Assembly (NCBI GenBank): GCA_963678705.1
Contig: OY783203.1
Location: forward strand, 44,144,347-44,208,346
Source of the DNA: Panorpa germanica
Taxonomy: Eukaryota > Arthropoda > Insecta > Mecoptera > Panorpidae
Length of the DNA stretch: 64,000 nt
Direction of reading: 5' to 3'
In this document: positions 51,501 to 63,650 of the stretch, one piece after another
Numbering within the stretch: the first letter of the stretch is position 1
Layout of the letters: each line of letters opens with the position of its first letter
Notes under the pieces: generated by a model
Database searches by the model: none
Seen by the model: only the letters and a program-made list of their open reading frames with translations
What the model was told of the DNA's origin: nothing
Translations under genes and position numbers: made by a program

Positions 51501-52150
51501 TACCTTCAGTATAGAAATATTGGCAAATAGTTGGACAGCGTAGTAAAATTAAGTTCTGAGGATCATCCCTACTAGCCTACGCCGTTAAGGAAGAATTTTA
51601 CTAATTTTCTTCCATGTAAACAATACATGTAGTACATAAGAATATTCAGAATTAGATGTATCCATTTGCAAAAAAGGCTTATATATAAAACAAAAAAATA
51701 ACTGAATACTTCACTTTTTTTCAAATTACAAAAATTATGTCATGTCTTTACAATATACATGTGGGTTTTGATTTTAGGTATAATGTGAGACATGTTTTTC
51801 GTGGAAAAATTTTAACGAAGCACTAGCAGCTACCTTTTTAGAAGATAATTTACATCCTCATTAATTATATAATCTATTTCAGCATAGAATTAATATTTTC
51901 TTCACGGTTCAATGGATAAGAAATTGAAATAAATACCTTTCAAAATTGTGAAGCTATTGTAACCCTTTAAGAAATGATGCTGAAATATTGTGAGGTGATA
52001 TTTGATTCTCCGGATAAGAATGTATTTTTCCTTGAATGTTGGTTTACTATAATATATAAAATATACTAAATTAATTTTGAAATTCTACAGTGTTTTGAAA
52101 ATAAACAAATTCCTAACCATCCACGATATATACAAAACTGGATTATGCAC
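48510..52150. other. Probable intron or intergenic DNA
   Basis: This lies upstream of the receptor exon on its strand. Only a SINE copy and a possible hAT-like end at 51109 (CAGAGGCGTAG) are recognised. No open frame looks like an mGluR exon. Confidence 0.45.
50716..50905 (-). mobile_element. SINE family A, near full-length minus-strand copy
   Basis: Read on the minus strand: a head with GAGAGCATTGCTGC and a TTCGGTTTCGC B-box position, TTATCAGGCAACGGTGTGG, CCACAGAAACTACCAACATAG, and the tail GTAGTGATAGGACTCAGCATTGG...GTTGACGTTAAATAAATTAAATT. Confidence 0.75.
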
Positions 52151-52154
52151 CAAG

Positions 52155-52265
52155 ATCTTGGTATATCTTACATAAAGAAATGGATTATATAGATACATAA
52201 TCGTACACTTATTAGGCCACAAAAATTGCAAACATTAAAGGATGTAGTCGGTGATAGGACTCTCT
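52155..52265 (+). mobile_element. SINE family A fragment
   Basis: Contains GATTATATAGATACATAATCG, TTATTAGGCCACAAAAATTGC, AACATTAAAGG and GTCGGTGATAGGACTC. It breaks off inside the tail motif. Confidence 0.6.
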
Positions 52266-52784
52266 TAATAAATAGAAACTAAAAAATACTAAAGAAACTT
52301 AATAAATAGAATAAAAAGAAACTTACGCTTAAGGACGAAATTAAAGTCATCAGCAAGAAATATCTACGAAGATTACAAGAATATCTCAATCAATTACCAG
52401 TACAAATCTACCAGAGTAATAAAAAGGCTGATATGCAAAAATCCAATAGACTTATCACCAACAGCATACTACAACTTATTTGCTTAGCTGTATAGTGTAC
52501 GTATTAATATTTGTAAGTAACACTTGTTAGTTTTAAGTATCAACAAAATTTGATGAATGCTCTTTCGGGCAAGTTTTAAATTATGAAATTATGAATAAAT
52601 AGAAGAAAAAAACACTATTTTTATTTTGTTCCCTTTAGTTCTGTCTCTCTTGCTCTCTGAGTCTTTTTCATATTTTCATTACTATGCTGACGTTATCACA
52701 ATAGAACATTTTAATTAGTTAAGTAAAATGCGCGGTAATTGCTCGATATTATTTTCGATATTTTGTTGTGAATCTTGTAAATAT

Positions 52785-52965
52785 ATCCATGTCAGTGTCG
52801 TAGCGTGCCTTAGACGGGCCCCGTATCAAAATTTGTTGGGGGTCCCAAATGATGGGTAAAGATTTTTCACAAAAGGAACAAAGGGCAAATTTGGGGCCCT
52901 TGCAGCCCGGGGTCCCGTATCATTCACACGGCTGATACGGCGGTAGCTACGCCACTGATCCATGT
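52785..52965. mobile_element. hAT-type MITE with 8-bp target-site duplication
   Basis: A 165-bp element (52793-52957) with terminal inverted repeats CAGTGTCGTAGC / GCTACGCCACTG (one mismatch in 12). It is flanked by identical 8-bp repeats ATCCATGT (52785-52792 and 52958-52965). The 8-bp duplication and CAGTGGCG-type ends point to the hAT superfamily. It is non-coding, much more GC-rich than its surroundings, and would need a transposase supplied elsewhere. Confidence 0.88.
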
Positions 52966-52969
52966 CCAT

Positions 52970-54380
52970 TTCTTAATAAAGAGCAAGACAATGAATATTG
53001 CGTAGTGATTTATACATGTTTTAACAAGCTTCATAAAAAATACGAAAATATAGTGTTTTTTTTATAAGCTTCAAAACAAATAACATAGCTATAACGAATA
53101 ATTACTAAATGCACAATTTGTTATCTCCAACACACAGTACCTTAAATAATAATTTAAATCATATTATTTTAAATAAATTTATTGTACTTTGTATTACACT
53201 CGTACGCCGTGAACAACAAGTGTCAGAAACTGAAGTGAGGTAAAGCCGCACGATCAGAGAAAACGATGATTTAAAAGATGATTTATTAGAAAGGTATTAT
53301 TTTACTCGTATTTATCTTATGTAGTACACAAACATATTTCTTAATATAACGAGTTACATCAATACTGCCTAAAGAGTAAAAACCCATCTCTCTTTGTTTG
53401 TGAGTATATCTGTGGCTCATAAATATTGGGGTCTTCTGTTATTTACTGGTACCCATCCTTCTGTATTAGACAAATAAAACAGAATCCCGTATAATAGCTA
53501 CTTATTGTATTCAAAAGAAATCTTAGCTATGCGTGCAGAATTTTGATGTGAACATTATCGAAGAAGAATATTATTCGCATTAGAAAAGGTATTTCAAGAA
53601 AAGAAAATCCACTCGATTTCTGAGAATTGATCTTATTGTCAGACATTAAATTTTTTAATAAACGTTTGTTTTAAGTTATGTTGTTTTAAGTTGTTTATTT
53701 ATGTTACCAATTGCCAAAGAACCACAATCTAAAAATAGAAATATACTCAAAATAAATTAATAACAGTGATTAGTAAGATGTTGATTTCCATTGTAGAAAG
53801 TGCACAGCCTTGAATGTGAAGTGTTATTTTTTCAAGATTAATAAATAACGGAGATATTAATTATGACTTCTCCATACCTTAGTATATACGAGTATTTAAT
53901 TGCTTGGGGTGGCCTCAAGAGGCTGCTACCCCACAAGGGAAAATGTTGAAATGACTCGGTCTTAATTGCTATGAAGACCATTTTATTTTAGCGTAATATT
54001 ATATTTAAATGCGGTAGGTAGATCAATAATGGTAATTTTCTCTTAGGAACAAAATATATGCTATACTTTCAAATAAGGAAAACTCATTTGAAAAACAGTT
54101 TTATTGTTTGAAAACATGTAAATATTTATTAAAATAGATGGTTTATATTATAAATTAATATTGTGCACATTTTTCTATTATGAAATACATTTGAATTAAT
54201 TAGAAGTTATGGTGAATGAAGCTTGCTGCAGCCTTCTATCGCATTTATTTATTAATAGCTGCACTAATATAAGTAATAGTAATAGGATATACGTGAAAAA
54301 ATGCATATTCTTTTTTAAATTGTAGTACCGCTGACAGTAAATTAGGTCAGTCAACAAATTAAAATATTTATAGAGAGTAA
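52970..54380. other. AT-rich stretch, nothing recognised
   Basis: No open frame or repeat stands out apart from TACTCGTA-type words near 53304 and 53886. Confidence 0.5.
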
Positions 54381-54389
54381 GAAAGATAC

Positions 54390-54600
54390 AGTGTTTAAGA
54401 GCATCGATCCCCGGATAAAGTTATAATTTCTCGGTTTAATTGTTATCAAATTAAATTAATTTGGTACTATGTAATCATAAAATTATTAGGCTCCAGTGCA
54501 GTTTACATAAGCATCAAAACATAATTTACAACATAATAGGGTGTCGTCCATGATATGACTCAGCATCGGAACTAGGCTGATGTTAAACAAATTTAGTTAA
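54390..54600 (+). mobile_element. SINE family A copy
   Basis: A partial head (ACAGTGTTTAAGAGCATCGATCC) is followed by GGTTTAATTGTTATCAAATT, TAATCATAAAATTATTAGGC, CATAATAGGGTGTCGTCCATGA and the tail ACTCAGCATCGGAACTAGGC. Confidence 0.72.
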
Positions 54601-54625
54601 ACAAAAGAGAGTTATTTTCAATATG

Positions 54626-54865
54626 CTAGAAAGATTTAAGCTGGAGAGTAAATTCTTGGCAGTCTGAGTGAGGACAAATTACGGTACTTGGCTGAAAGTA
54701 CTAATAAGTACACTCAACTTATTTAAAACAGAACCACAACCAATATGTAAACAATGTAACAGCCCACTAACGAAAAGCATATTATTCTTTGATGCTCAAG
54801 ATTCGTCGTACAGACAAGGCTATAATATGCCTGAGGAATATAGACAGATATTTGAAAGCAGGTAA
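54626..54865 (+). pseudogene. Non-LTR retrotransposon C-terminal remnant
   Basis: An open frame with one upstream stop includes EPQPICKQCNSPLTKSILFF, then SSYRQGYNMPEEYRQIFESR. A C-x2-C followed by LT..(H)IL, then an R..Y block, is the usual end of the second open frame of several LINE families. The expected His and the later Cys are lost. It is short and broken, so inactive. Confidence 0.55.
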
Positions 54866-54879
54866 AGTCTGGAACACCT

Positions 54880-55040
54880 AATTGACTTTATCAATAAAAC
54901 TAATTTAATTTCTTTATTTTAAGTACCCGTACTCGTGTCTATAAGTTGTAAATTATGTTTTGTAAATGTTTATAAATGTATATATATATTGTTTTAATAA
55001 TTTTTGAAAGTTGATGCACTCAAATAAGTATTAAAAACAC
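54880..55040 (+). repeat. Dispersed repeat family C copy
   Basis: Starts with GACTTTATCAATAAAACTAAT (the reverse of the 15950 end) and runs through GTACTCGTGTCTATAAGTTG to GTTGATGCACTCAAATAAG. It thus joins the segments seen separately at 15795-15965 and 23560-23695. Confidence 0.7.
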
Positions 55041-55274
55041 AGCGGATTGTCAAGAGGAGAGAATGATACAGTATTGAAAGTAGGAGGTCAGAGCCTTTTC
55101 CAATCTGAGACCAGCCCTCTTTTGCATCTTAAGAAAACACAAGAATAAATTTTCAAGGACTACACGTACGCTCTTTTTTCTAAGAGAATGTAAACAAAAC
55201 ATCTGAAATGAAGGAGGTAAATAAATAAAACTAAGGAGGAAGAATAAATAGAAAATATATTTTTAATTCAAGTT

Positions 55275-55340
55275 TTATGTGAGACAAACGTCTTATGTGA
55301 GACAAACGTCTTATGTGAGACAAACGTCTTATGTGAGACC
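55275..55340. repeat. 18-bp minisatellite
   Basis: TTATGTGAGACAAACGTC repeated three times exactly, followed by 11 further matching bases of the unit. Confidence 0.95.
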
Positions 55341-55344
55341 CTGT

Positions 55345-56385
55345 ACTATTATACAGTTGTAGAATTAAGAACGTCATGAACACATTTAATAATTGATGTT
55401 TATAATCATAAAATGTAGGTACCACAGTAGTCATTATGAATCATAATTATATTTTAGAACAACAGATGAGCAGAAAACAATGCCACTTAAGAATATACAG
55501 AAATAACGTTTTGTTTTGTTTCTTTATATAAATGATGTTGTGAACAATCTCAAGTACCTTTAGTACCAGAGTGCCTCGTAGCATTGTAATAACGTAGCGC
55601 CGTAGCGATGTAGAGACGTAGCAGAGGAACAACGGTGATTAAATCGTTTTTATTGTCACGGAAATGAACTAGTTACATATCATAATAAAACTGGTGGTGA
55701 TTGTGGTTACAATGTCTTGTTATACTTTATTAGAAGTATACAGTTATTAAAGCTAAATAATGCATTAAATCAAAATGTTAAATTATGTACAGAAACATAT
55801 CACACTCCATTGATAATATGTACATATTATATGTAGAGACACATAGCTGTTATGTTTGTTGTGCCAGCTAGTGGTAAAAATGTGTACTTTATGGGTAATT
55901 TAATAAACTGTCATCAACAGTAATTATATGTCAGTATATTAATATTTACTGATTGAATAAAATCAAATTATTTTCGTAATGTCATTATTGAAAAAAGTTT
56001 GTCGACGTCGAGTATGCCCTGCATATTTTCTATACGCTGGTCGTTTGGTTGTACCACCTAAAATAATTAATGAGCACTCGTAACTGATTTGTTCAGTATT
56101 CTAAAGTTGATATCTTATAGAAAACTAATAAACGTATGAAGTGGATATATGCAGTAAAAAATTATGTGTAAACATACATAGAGTGCATTCAGCATTACTA
56201 ACATTTCGGTTAACATCAAGCTGAAAAAAATATATCTAATTTATTCATTTATATATTTTTAAATTAAAAAAACGCTAGTAAAACTTATCTTTTATTAAAA
56301 ATGAAATTAACGGAAAATCAAATATTACCGTATTAAGTATAGAGAGAGCATTGTTTGCAAGCTTTGTTAAAGAAAGAAGCCAAAA
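55345..56385. other. AT-rich stretch, nothing recognised
   Basis: Only a loose CGTAGC cluster at 55575-55622 stands out. No gene can be supported. Confidence 0.5.
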
Positions 56386-56389
56386 GCAT

Positions 56390-56615
56390 TAATACTTATT
56401 GCCAGACTGCCGTGTATAGCTCTATATATTTTGGGTTTGGTTATAATCACAGTTTAATTGATTATGTGGTTACATAGTTATAAAATCAATAGGCAGCGGT
56501 GTAATTCACATACATGATGCCACGGCATCACAAAAACTGGTAACATAATAAGAGATCGTAGGTATTATGACTCAGCATTGGAAATATACCGTCGTTAACA
56601 AATAAAATAAAATTA
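56390..56615 (+). mobile_element. SINE family A copy, body and tail
   Basis: Contains TTTTGGGTTTGGTTATAATCAC, TTAATTGATTATGTGGTTACATAG, AATAGGCAGCGGTGTAATTCAC, CACGGCATCACAAAAACTGG and the tail GACTCAGCATTGG with ACAAATAAAATAAAAT. The head is degraded. Confidence 0.75.
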
Positions 56616-57278
56616 AAAAAAGTTTGAAGACGTAACATTTTCAATTAAGTTTACTTTTAATAATACGTTGTATAAACTGGGTTAAAACTTAGTTTATAGT
56701 TTTTATTTGATAATATAATCTTATTTTATTTTAATATAAAGTTGGAAGTCATAACTTTTCAATAATTTCAACATTGAAGTAGAGTAGCCAATTAGTTATT
56801 GTTATAAACACATATTAGTAAAAGCATTGTTAAAAGATGTTCAGGAAAACCTTCAAATGATCAAACAATATGGATGTTAGGAGTAAGTATTATAAAGGAT
56901 AGAAGAGAAACAATGTTCTCAAGGTTTAGAAATATAACAAAAGAAACTTTGAAAACTATTGAAAATTGTGATGACCACAATGGGGTAAGCACGTATGAGA
57001 AACGAGTATAAAGTTCAGTTAATTAATCTGAAGCCAACCCACAAGATTTTCAAGAGCATAATATTGAATTTTTCAAAATATTTGGGATTATTAAAACACG
57101 AATAACAAAAGATACACATTACACATACATGCAAAAATATATAGTATATACTAGATAGAATATTGTTAGGTATACAATATTAATCTTGAATAGTATTATG
57201 CAAAATATCATGATTTTCAAAAGCATAGTGTAAAAGCGTTTCAGTGAGCGTAACTGGTGTCTGTTAAGCTAATATCAG

Positions 57279-57318
57279 ACGGTTCACTCAGGTAAACTTT
57301 TAAACTTGAGTGAACCGT
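57279..57318. repeat. 15-bp hairpin
   Basis: Arms ACGGTTCACTCAGGT and ACTTGAGTGAACCGT pair with one G-U-type difference around a 10-nt loop. Confidence 0.85.
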
Positions 57319-57417
57319 TCATTTTCCTTTCATTGCATGTTCACACGTCACAGACAAAAATGTACATTCATTCGGTAATATACAATAGTACGTCGTTAAG
57401 CAATTTAAGCGTATTAA

Positions 57418-57520
57418 GCCGGTTTTACACCAGGGAGACAGTTCAATAAAACACGAACAAAAACTTGTTTTTCTGAACAAAAACCCCAATGCTTACACCA
57501 AAGAGACAGTTCTTAAAACA
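57418..57520. repeat. Imperfect direct repeat in a transposon-like context
   Basis: TTACACCAGGGAGACAGTTC (about 57426) and TTACACCAAAGAGACAGTTC (about 57494) lie about 68 bp apart, the first after GCCGGTTT. The short GCCGGTTTTACACCA start is reminiscent of DNA transposon ends, but no inverted partner was seen. Confidence 0.55.
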
Positions 57521-57524
57521 TTTT

Positions 57525-59950
57525 TGATGCTGTTTTAGTAAACAAAACACATTCCAATCTGGAGTCTGTAAGATCAAATGAAAAATTAAAAGTACTTGCG
57601 CCTATATTATGATAGACAAGCTGTCAGAACCGTATTTCTCTATTAAGAATTATCTATAAAAATTGTATTTTGATTAAAAATGACCATCAATCAATGATGA
57701 TTTGATGATATCAACCATTTTTATTTTAACAAAATATTTATTTATATATTTAATCATTCAATCGTAAGTAACTGCCAAAACAAACATTTCATATGAAAAT
57801 CAACGTCTGGAAATATCTAGTAATATATTAAAGATGTTGGAAGTTGGAAGAGAAATTGCATTTCGTAAAACAACAGGAAAACCACTGTTTTAGCAAAACT
57901 TTTAAAATATTTCTTTTGTTCTGTTTAGTTACTTCTTCTGCTACGAGTAACCTCAATTGACGAGTTATTTATTTTGGTACAGAAAACAAATTTATTTTAA
58001 AAGAGAAAACAAAACGTTCATTTATTTATTTTGCAAAATATACCTAAACCTCGATTTGCACGGTAGATATGTTCCAACGAAATCCGCGTGAAAAGAAAAA
58101 TTCGCGTAAAATTGAGGATGTGTTCCACAACTAAAAAAATCTGTGTAAGATTAAAAAGAGAACCATGTATTGTTCTAAAAACGTTAATGAAAACCCATAA
58201 TATACAAATTTTAGAAAATATGCTCACAAATTTCACCCATATTTTTACTAAAAGAAGAAATACACTTTTTAGTCCGTAAGTACGTACATAAAAAATAATA
58301 AGTTGTTAATGGCATGACAAAAACACATCGACTCAATTACAACACAACTGATTTAAAAATTGAAATGTCATACAGTAAGATCAAGGATCATTGCCACAAC
58401 TAAATTTAATTAGCTAAATTGTAAAACTTTCACACAACAATCAGCATTAGTACTAGTATTTGTCTGTATGAATGCTACTAGTACCATAAAAGTTTACTTG
58501 TTTTGTATTTTACAGTTAACTGTTTCGACAAATAATTGCACTTGAAGCTAGACAACGTTATTGGAACCATATGCTATAAACGTGTTAATTAGTTGAAAAC
58601 ATAGTTTTACTGTTTCCGGTGCATGTTTCGGTTAAAACTACTCCTGGAAACTGTTGCAGACTAAACACGACTATTAATTACTCCTAAAAGCACTGTTACT
58701 ACCCATACTTCATCGTTTAACCTCGAAACTTACTACATAATGAAATTTACAAATTAGTATTATCAAAATAAACTCGTTATATTTTATACAATAAGTAAAT
58801 ATGTGAATAAAATATATTAATGTAAATAAAAGTTCAGAAATAGTATATTGTAATACGGTAATGACACGTCACAGTCGGTGAAAGCATTGCTTGTTCCTAA
58901 CTGCGTCAACGGCCCGTCAATACCCGTTTAGATTGTGATGAGGGTATTTCCGCTGACATTGCACCTCTCGTGCCATCGGTGATCAGTGTTCGATTGTACA
59001 ATTCCCTGATACGCGTTGATGTTGTGTAATCCATTTATTTATCAGTAATTCCATAATCATTGCAAAAACCTGTCATTTATTTTTAAATATATTATATTTC
59101 ACGCTTTCTCTGCCTTCTGTTCCATTTAAAATGATATGTAATATTTACTATAAGCCTCAGTCAACAATTAAAAAGTTTTGATGGCAGATATGTTCTGAAA
59201 ACGTTATGTTTTCTTCTATAGTTCAAAAACCTATGGTAAAGGAAAAACATACCTATATTTGAAATTATGTCAGTGAAGAAGCCAAGCTACGACAGGCCAG
59301 AAATGTTACTATCAGTCTGCTTCCCTTTCCTTTCCCCCTTTTCGTTTTGTAGCTGCGAGGGTTCATCATGATTTTTGTGGGAGAAGTCATATCATATCAT
59401 ATTTTATGTATTATGTAATTCTTCTTCTATTCACAGGACCTCTTTGAGCGACTCTTTTTACTTTTATTTTAAGACATGTAGAATCTTAAAGTATTTAATT
59501 TACATAACATGTTATCTATATTTTTATATACTGTCAAATGTTATTTACACTCAGACTCTAAATTGAATTCTTTCTTTCTCTTTTTATGAGTCATCCTTAA
59601 GAATCTGGAAATACCTTCACTGAGAAACGCTTTTGGGCTTTATCACTTAAAATATATAGACGCATAAATAATGCACATACAATGGTTTAGATATTTGCTG
59701 TACCTATCTAGTACATTGATTTACTTTTTTTGTACTTCTTTTTTTAAATTTTGAATGGCTTTCTATGACCCAGTCCCTTTTCTGCCATAGAGTCTGCCAC
59801 TTACTTTTTACCACCTAATTATATTGACTACCACCCAAATCGTATTCCCGTAACTTATTCCTAAGTGCTTTCATTTCATTAGTTAGATCAAACCAAGTAT
59901 TATCATTGGTATAATGATTTCTAGTATTTATATTATTTATTCCGAATAAC
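57525..59950. other. AT-rich stretch with one GC-rich island
   Basis: The island at 58860-59020 is described as a finding. No other sequence in the span suggests an exon or a known repeat. Confidence 0.45.
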
Positions 59951-59951
59951 T

Positions 59952-60194
59952 ATAAACCTTGACATGTATCTAGAAACAGTAAAGTAAGTTAAAGTTTAGC
60001 ATTTCCAAGAAAGTGTATAATTAGCAATTTTAAGACGTACCATTGCACAGTATTCCACTGAAACAGTAACAAAACATAAACCTTGACATGTATCTAGAAG
60101 CAGTAAAGTAAGTTAAAGTTTAGCATTTCCAAGAAAGTGTATAATTAGCAATTTTAAGACGTACCATTGCACAGTATTCCACTGAAACAGTAAC
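59952..60194. repeat. Recent tandem duplication, 124-bp period
   Basis: Copies of 119 bp at 59952-60070 and 60076-60194 differ at one base (AAACAG/AAGCAG), with AAAAC between them. Confidence 0.97.
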
Positions 60195-60199
60195 TAACA

Positions 60200-62250
60200 C
60201 CAGAAACTCAAGGAAACAGGAATATAGCGTCAATATCATCGTCAATTTTACACCTAATTAAATTACTTTCATAAAGAATACACAATTAATAAGACTAGAA
60301 AATCTAAAAGCAATCTATTTATATTGAATACCTATATACACTATGTAGTGGAAATGGAAATTGTTCAGTGTAATTTGTTAATAAAATTTAATTACTTCTG
60401 AGCAAAAAGAGAAAAGTTTAATTTATTACCTAACTTTTTATATAGTACTTGATTTATATTTGAGTGTTCCGAGTTTTAGTGAAGAAGAACTTACAACAAG
60501 AAAAACTTGCACGAAACATTCGAATCAATATATCAAACTTTTAACAATTAGATCTACCTCTGTAGGTTGTAAATGTTTAAGTGTGTATAACGATATTGGC
60601 AGAAAACTTTTTATTGGAAAACCTAACTGTTATTTCTAACGGTATAATATACTAAATTCAGTATACTGGAATAATGTATTTTTTGCAAGAAAAACTTTAA
60701 TAAAGCAATATTAAATTAAATTTAGTTTAATTATTTCTAAATTACTATTCAATAACTTCTCTTCAACAAAACATCAAACTCTTTCAATATTCTCGGAATT
60801 AATAGAAAACAGTAATTTGAAGCAGTGGCGGATTAGTTTTTAAAATATTGTTTGAAAAAAGTTATCTCCCTAAACACAAATCATGCCTTTTTATGTCGCT
60901 CGATTTGTTAGTACGAGAGGAGCTATATAAGCACTGGATCAAACAAAAATGTATTAATCAAATAAGATCGAAAATATAATTATGTATTTCTTTATTAAAT
61001 GTCAATTAAATTATTTTATTAGGCGAAACTTTACGAGGCTACTACATCAAATTTTATTGGTAGCGGCTTAATAAAACCAATAAGAAAAGTGTTACAAAAG
61101 AGACTTGAAATTAAAATATCAAAATCGCTTTAAGTGTTTTAATAATTCATTTCATCATGTAGAAAAATTTACGGTGCACGTTTCAAACTTACGAGCTTTG
61201 TATAAGCTAACTCATTGTCTGCTAAGATCATTGTCTACTTCTCAGATAAAGAAATGTAATACAAGATCATTTCATTTCATTCATTTTCTACGTAGGAATG
61301 ACAACCGTTAAGACGCTAACCGACGTTAATCGTTAACCGACAACCCGCATCGTGACTGACAGAGAAAAAAAGAAATTTAATAATGTATGAGTAGCTCATG
61401 TAAGTTTAAGTTGCGTAAGTGTAAGTTTTAAATTATCAAAGGATATACATGAATTTTAAAATTACCAAGTTTGCTAACTTCGGTTTGAAACAACTGGATA
61501 TAAATTTCTTTCTGCTGTTATAAAATGTATAAATTATAGCAATGACATTTTTAAGGAAATTTTGTTAAAAAGTATAAATAAGAAAGTAGTCGATTGTGTT
61601 ATTTGAACATGAACCAAATGGCCCAGTTCTCTGCATATTTACTTTACCTCTAATAAATATATATTTCCTTGGCTTAGATTTATGAAGCGTCGTGTGGAGT
61701 ATAACTCATCGATCTCTACGGGAACCACCTCCTGGGGCTTGCCCAGTTTCATTTTATTCAATAGTAATCAATGCTTCTTCATGACATCTTATTTTATGAC
61801 GACATAGCACGATATGTGTACTTGTAGACTCCAGAGGGCTTCGCACCACCAATTAGACTGAGATTCAATATGACAAACTTAATAACAATATTAATAAGTA
61901 TTATAACAAGCATAAATAATAATTTGTTTCGATTTTTATGGCCTTTTTTGTTTTAATATTTATGTGAGTGCTGGTATATATATATTACATAAATATAAAT
62001 GCTATTTAAGGGCCGGTGGATATTGATGTTGTGAATAACATATTAAAATTTCAGACAATTCGCTTAAATAGTTTTTTTTTTCTACAACACCATGCCGAAA
62101 AAAGTAGTTTTCAGATAAATCAGATTAAAGTTTTAAGTATGCTATGGCTATATAGCTATTGATATATGCTAAAACGGCTGTAGAAACGAAAATATTGTCA
62201 ATATCCTTACAAAATAAGACTAAGACCTTAAAAGACTATACTTTCGAAAT
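60200..62250. other. AT-rich stretch with a possible hAT end
   Basis: CAGTGGCGGATTAG near 60825 resembles a hAT terminal repeat, but no inverted partner was seen. Otherwise nothing is recognised. Confidence 0.4.
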
Positions 62251-62254
62251 ATCA

Positions 62255-62850
62255 AAAATTATTGATATTTAAGCAAATCGTTGATAGAAATATAACTTAA
62301 TATACTTGAACTTGAGGGAAGACTTGTCTCTATATATAATTCACTACAAAATAATATATTCAAAAAGTCCGTGATTTGAAATAGCTGACTTAGTTGTACG
62401 AGTATATTTTAAACAAATAGAAATTTTAGATTACGGGGAATATTAATTAGTTTCTCGCTTATTAGTTTGTTTTTTATTCTCCAGTAAATCAAATGAATGC
62501 ACTGCACTGGCTTCATATTATAAAACGTAAATACTTCCTACGCATTATGGGTAAAATTATTGATATTTAAGCAAATCGTTGATAGAAATATAAATTAATA
62601 TACTTGAACTTGAGGGAAGACTTGCCTCTGTATATAATTCACTCTAAAATAATATATTCAAAAAGTCAGTGATTTGAAATAGCTGACTTAGTTGTACGAG
62701 TATATTTTAAACAAATAGAAAATTTAGATTACGGGGAATATTAATTAGTTTCTCGCTTATTAGTTTGTTTTTCATTCTCCAGTAAATCAAATGAATGCAC
62801 TGCACTGGCTTCATATTATAAAACGTAAATACTTCCTACGCATTATGGGT
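62255..62850. repeat. Recent tandem duplication, 298-bp unit
   Basis: Units 62255-62552 and 62553-62850 are about 98 percent identical (around seven differences) and abut directly. No coding frame or known element is visible inside. Confidence 0.97.
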
Positions 62851-62854
62851 GAAA

Positions 62855-63640
62855 TGTAAAGTAAAATGTAAAGAACTTCTGCAAATTCAACACAGCTATT
62901 TTTTAATTAAAAATAAAATTACGATTTAAAATTGAACCAAAACTTCAGTGAGCAAACAAATAACATATTAGATAACAGGTAATAATCAACAATCCAAGAT
63001 TTAAAAAATTCTTCACGTATTTAATATGTTTGAATACGAATGAATTTAACTCTTTGAAATGTGTTTTGGTTAAAAGGATCAGAAATAAATACCACAAATA
63101 CGAGTATACAAACGAAATACACAATTAAATAAGAGGTGGTAATAATGAATCATAGTTAACATTTGTTATCGTACTTTATTTACAATTTTCCGAAAGTTTT
63201 AACTAATAAATATTTATTTTAACAAAGGATAAAGTCTACTCTCTTTGCAAGCACTATATAACACTTTTATCATTAAAAGAACCCTCTTAAAGTAAACATT
63301 AAGTTTTGACATTTATAAAAATATGGTTCTAAATAAAGTTTTTAACATAAATAGTAACTGGGATTAAAGCTTTCTCGTAGAACTTACCAAATGGTTATCT
63401 CAAAACTAGACTCTAAGTAAAAGGTGACCGTTTCAAATGAATAAAGTAAAAGAAAAGTCTGAAGAGTTAGTTTAGTAGTTGCGGCGACCTCTGTAGGTTG
63501 CTGCACTGTGGTTCTGCCGTTTCAGAACGTTCTACGAATGGAAAAATTACTTCAAGAATACGTGATTTAAGTTCAAGTGATTTTGTTTTTAAAGAAAAGC
63601 TAATATTTATAGATTCCATTTATTTCCTTTTGTATAAATG
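62855..63640. other. AT-rich stretch, nothing recognised
   Basis: No supported feature; a slightly GC-richer patch lies at 63475-63535. Confidence 0.45.
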
Positions 63641-63650
63641 GTCAATAATA

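Noticed and set aside
55270-55340. Possible CRISPR-like array
   Set aside because: The units abut directly without unique spacers, and the DNA is eukaryotic; it is a minisatellite.
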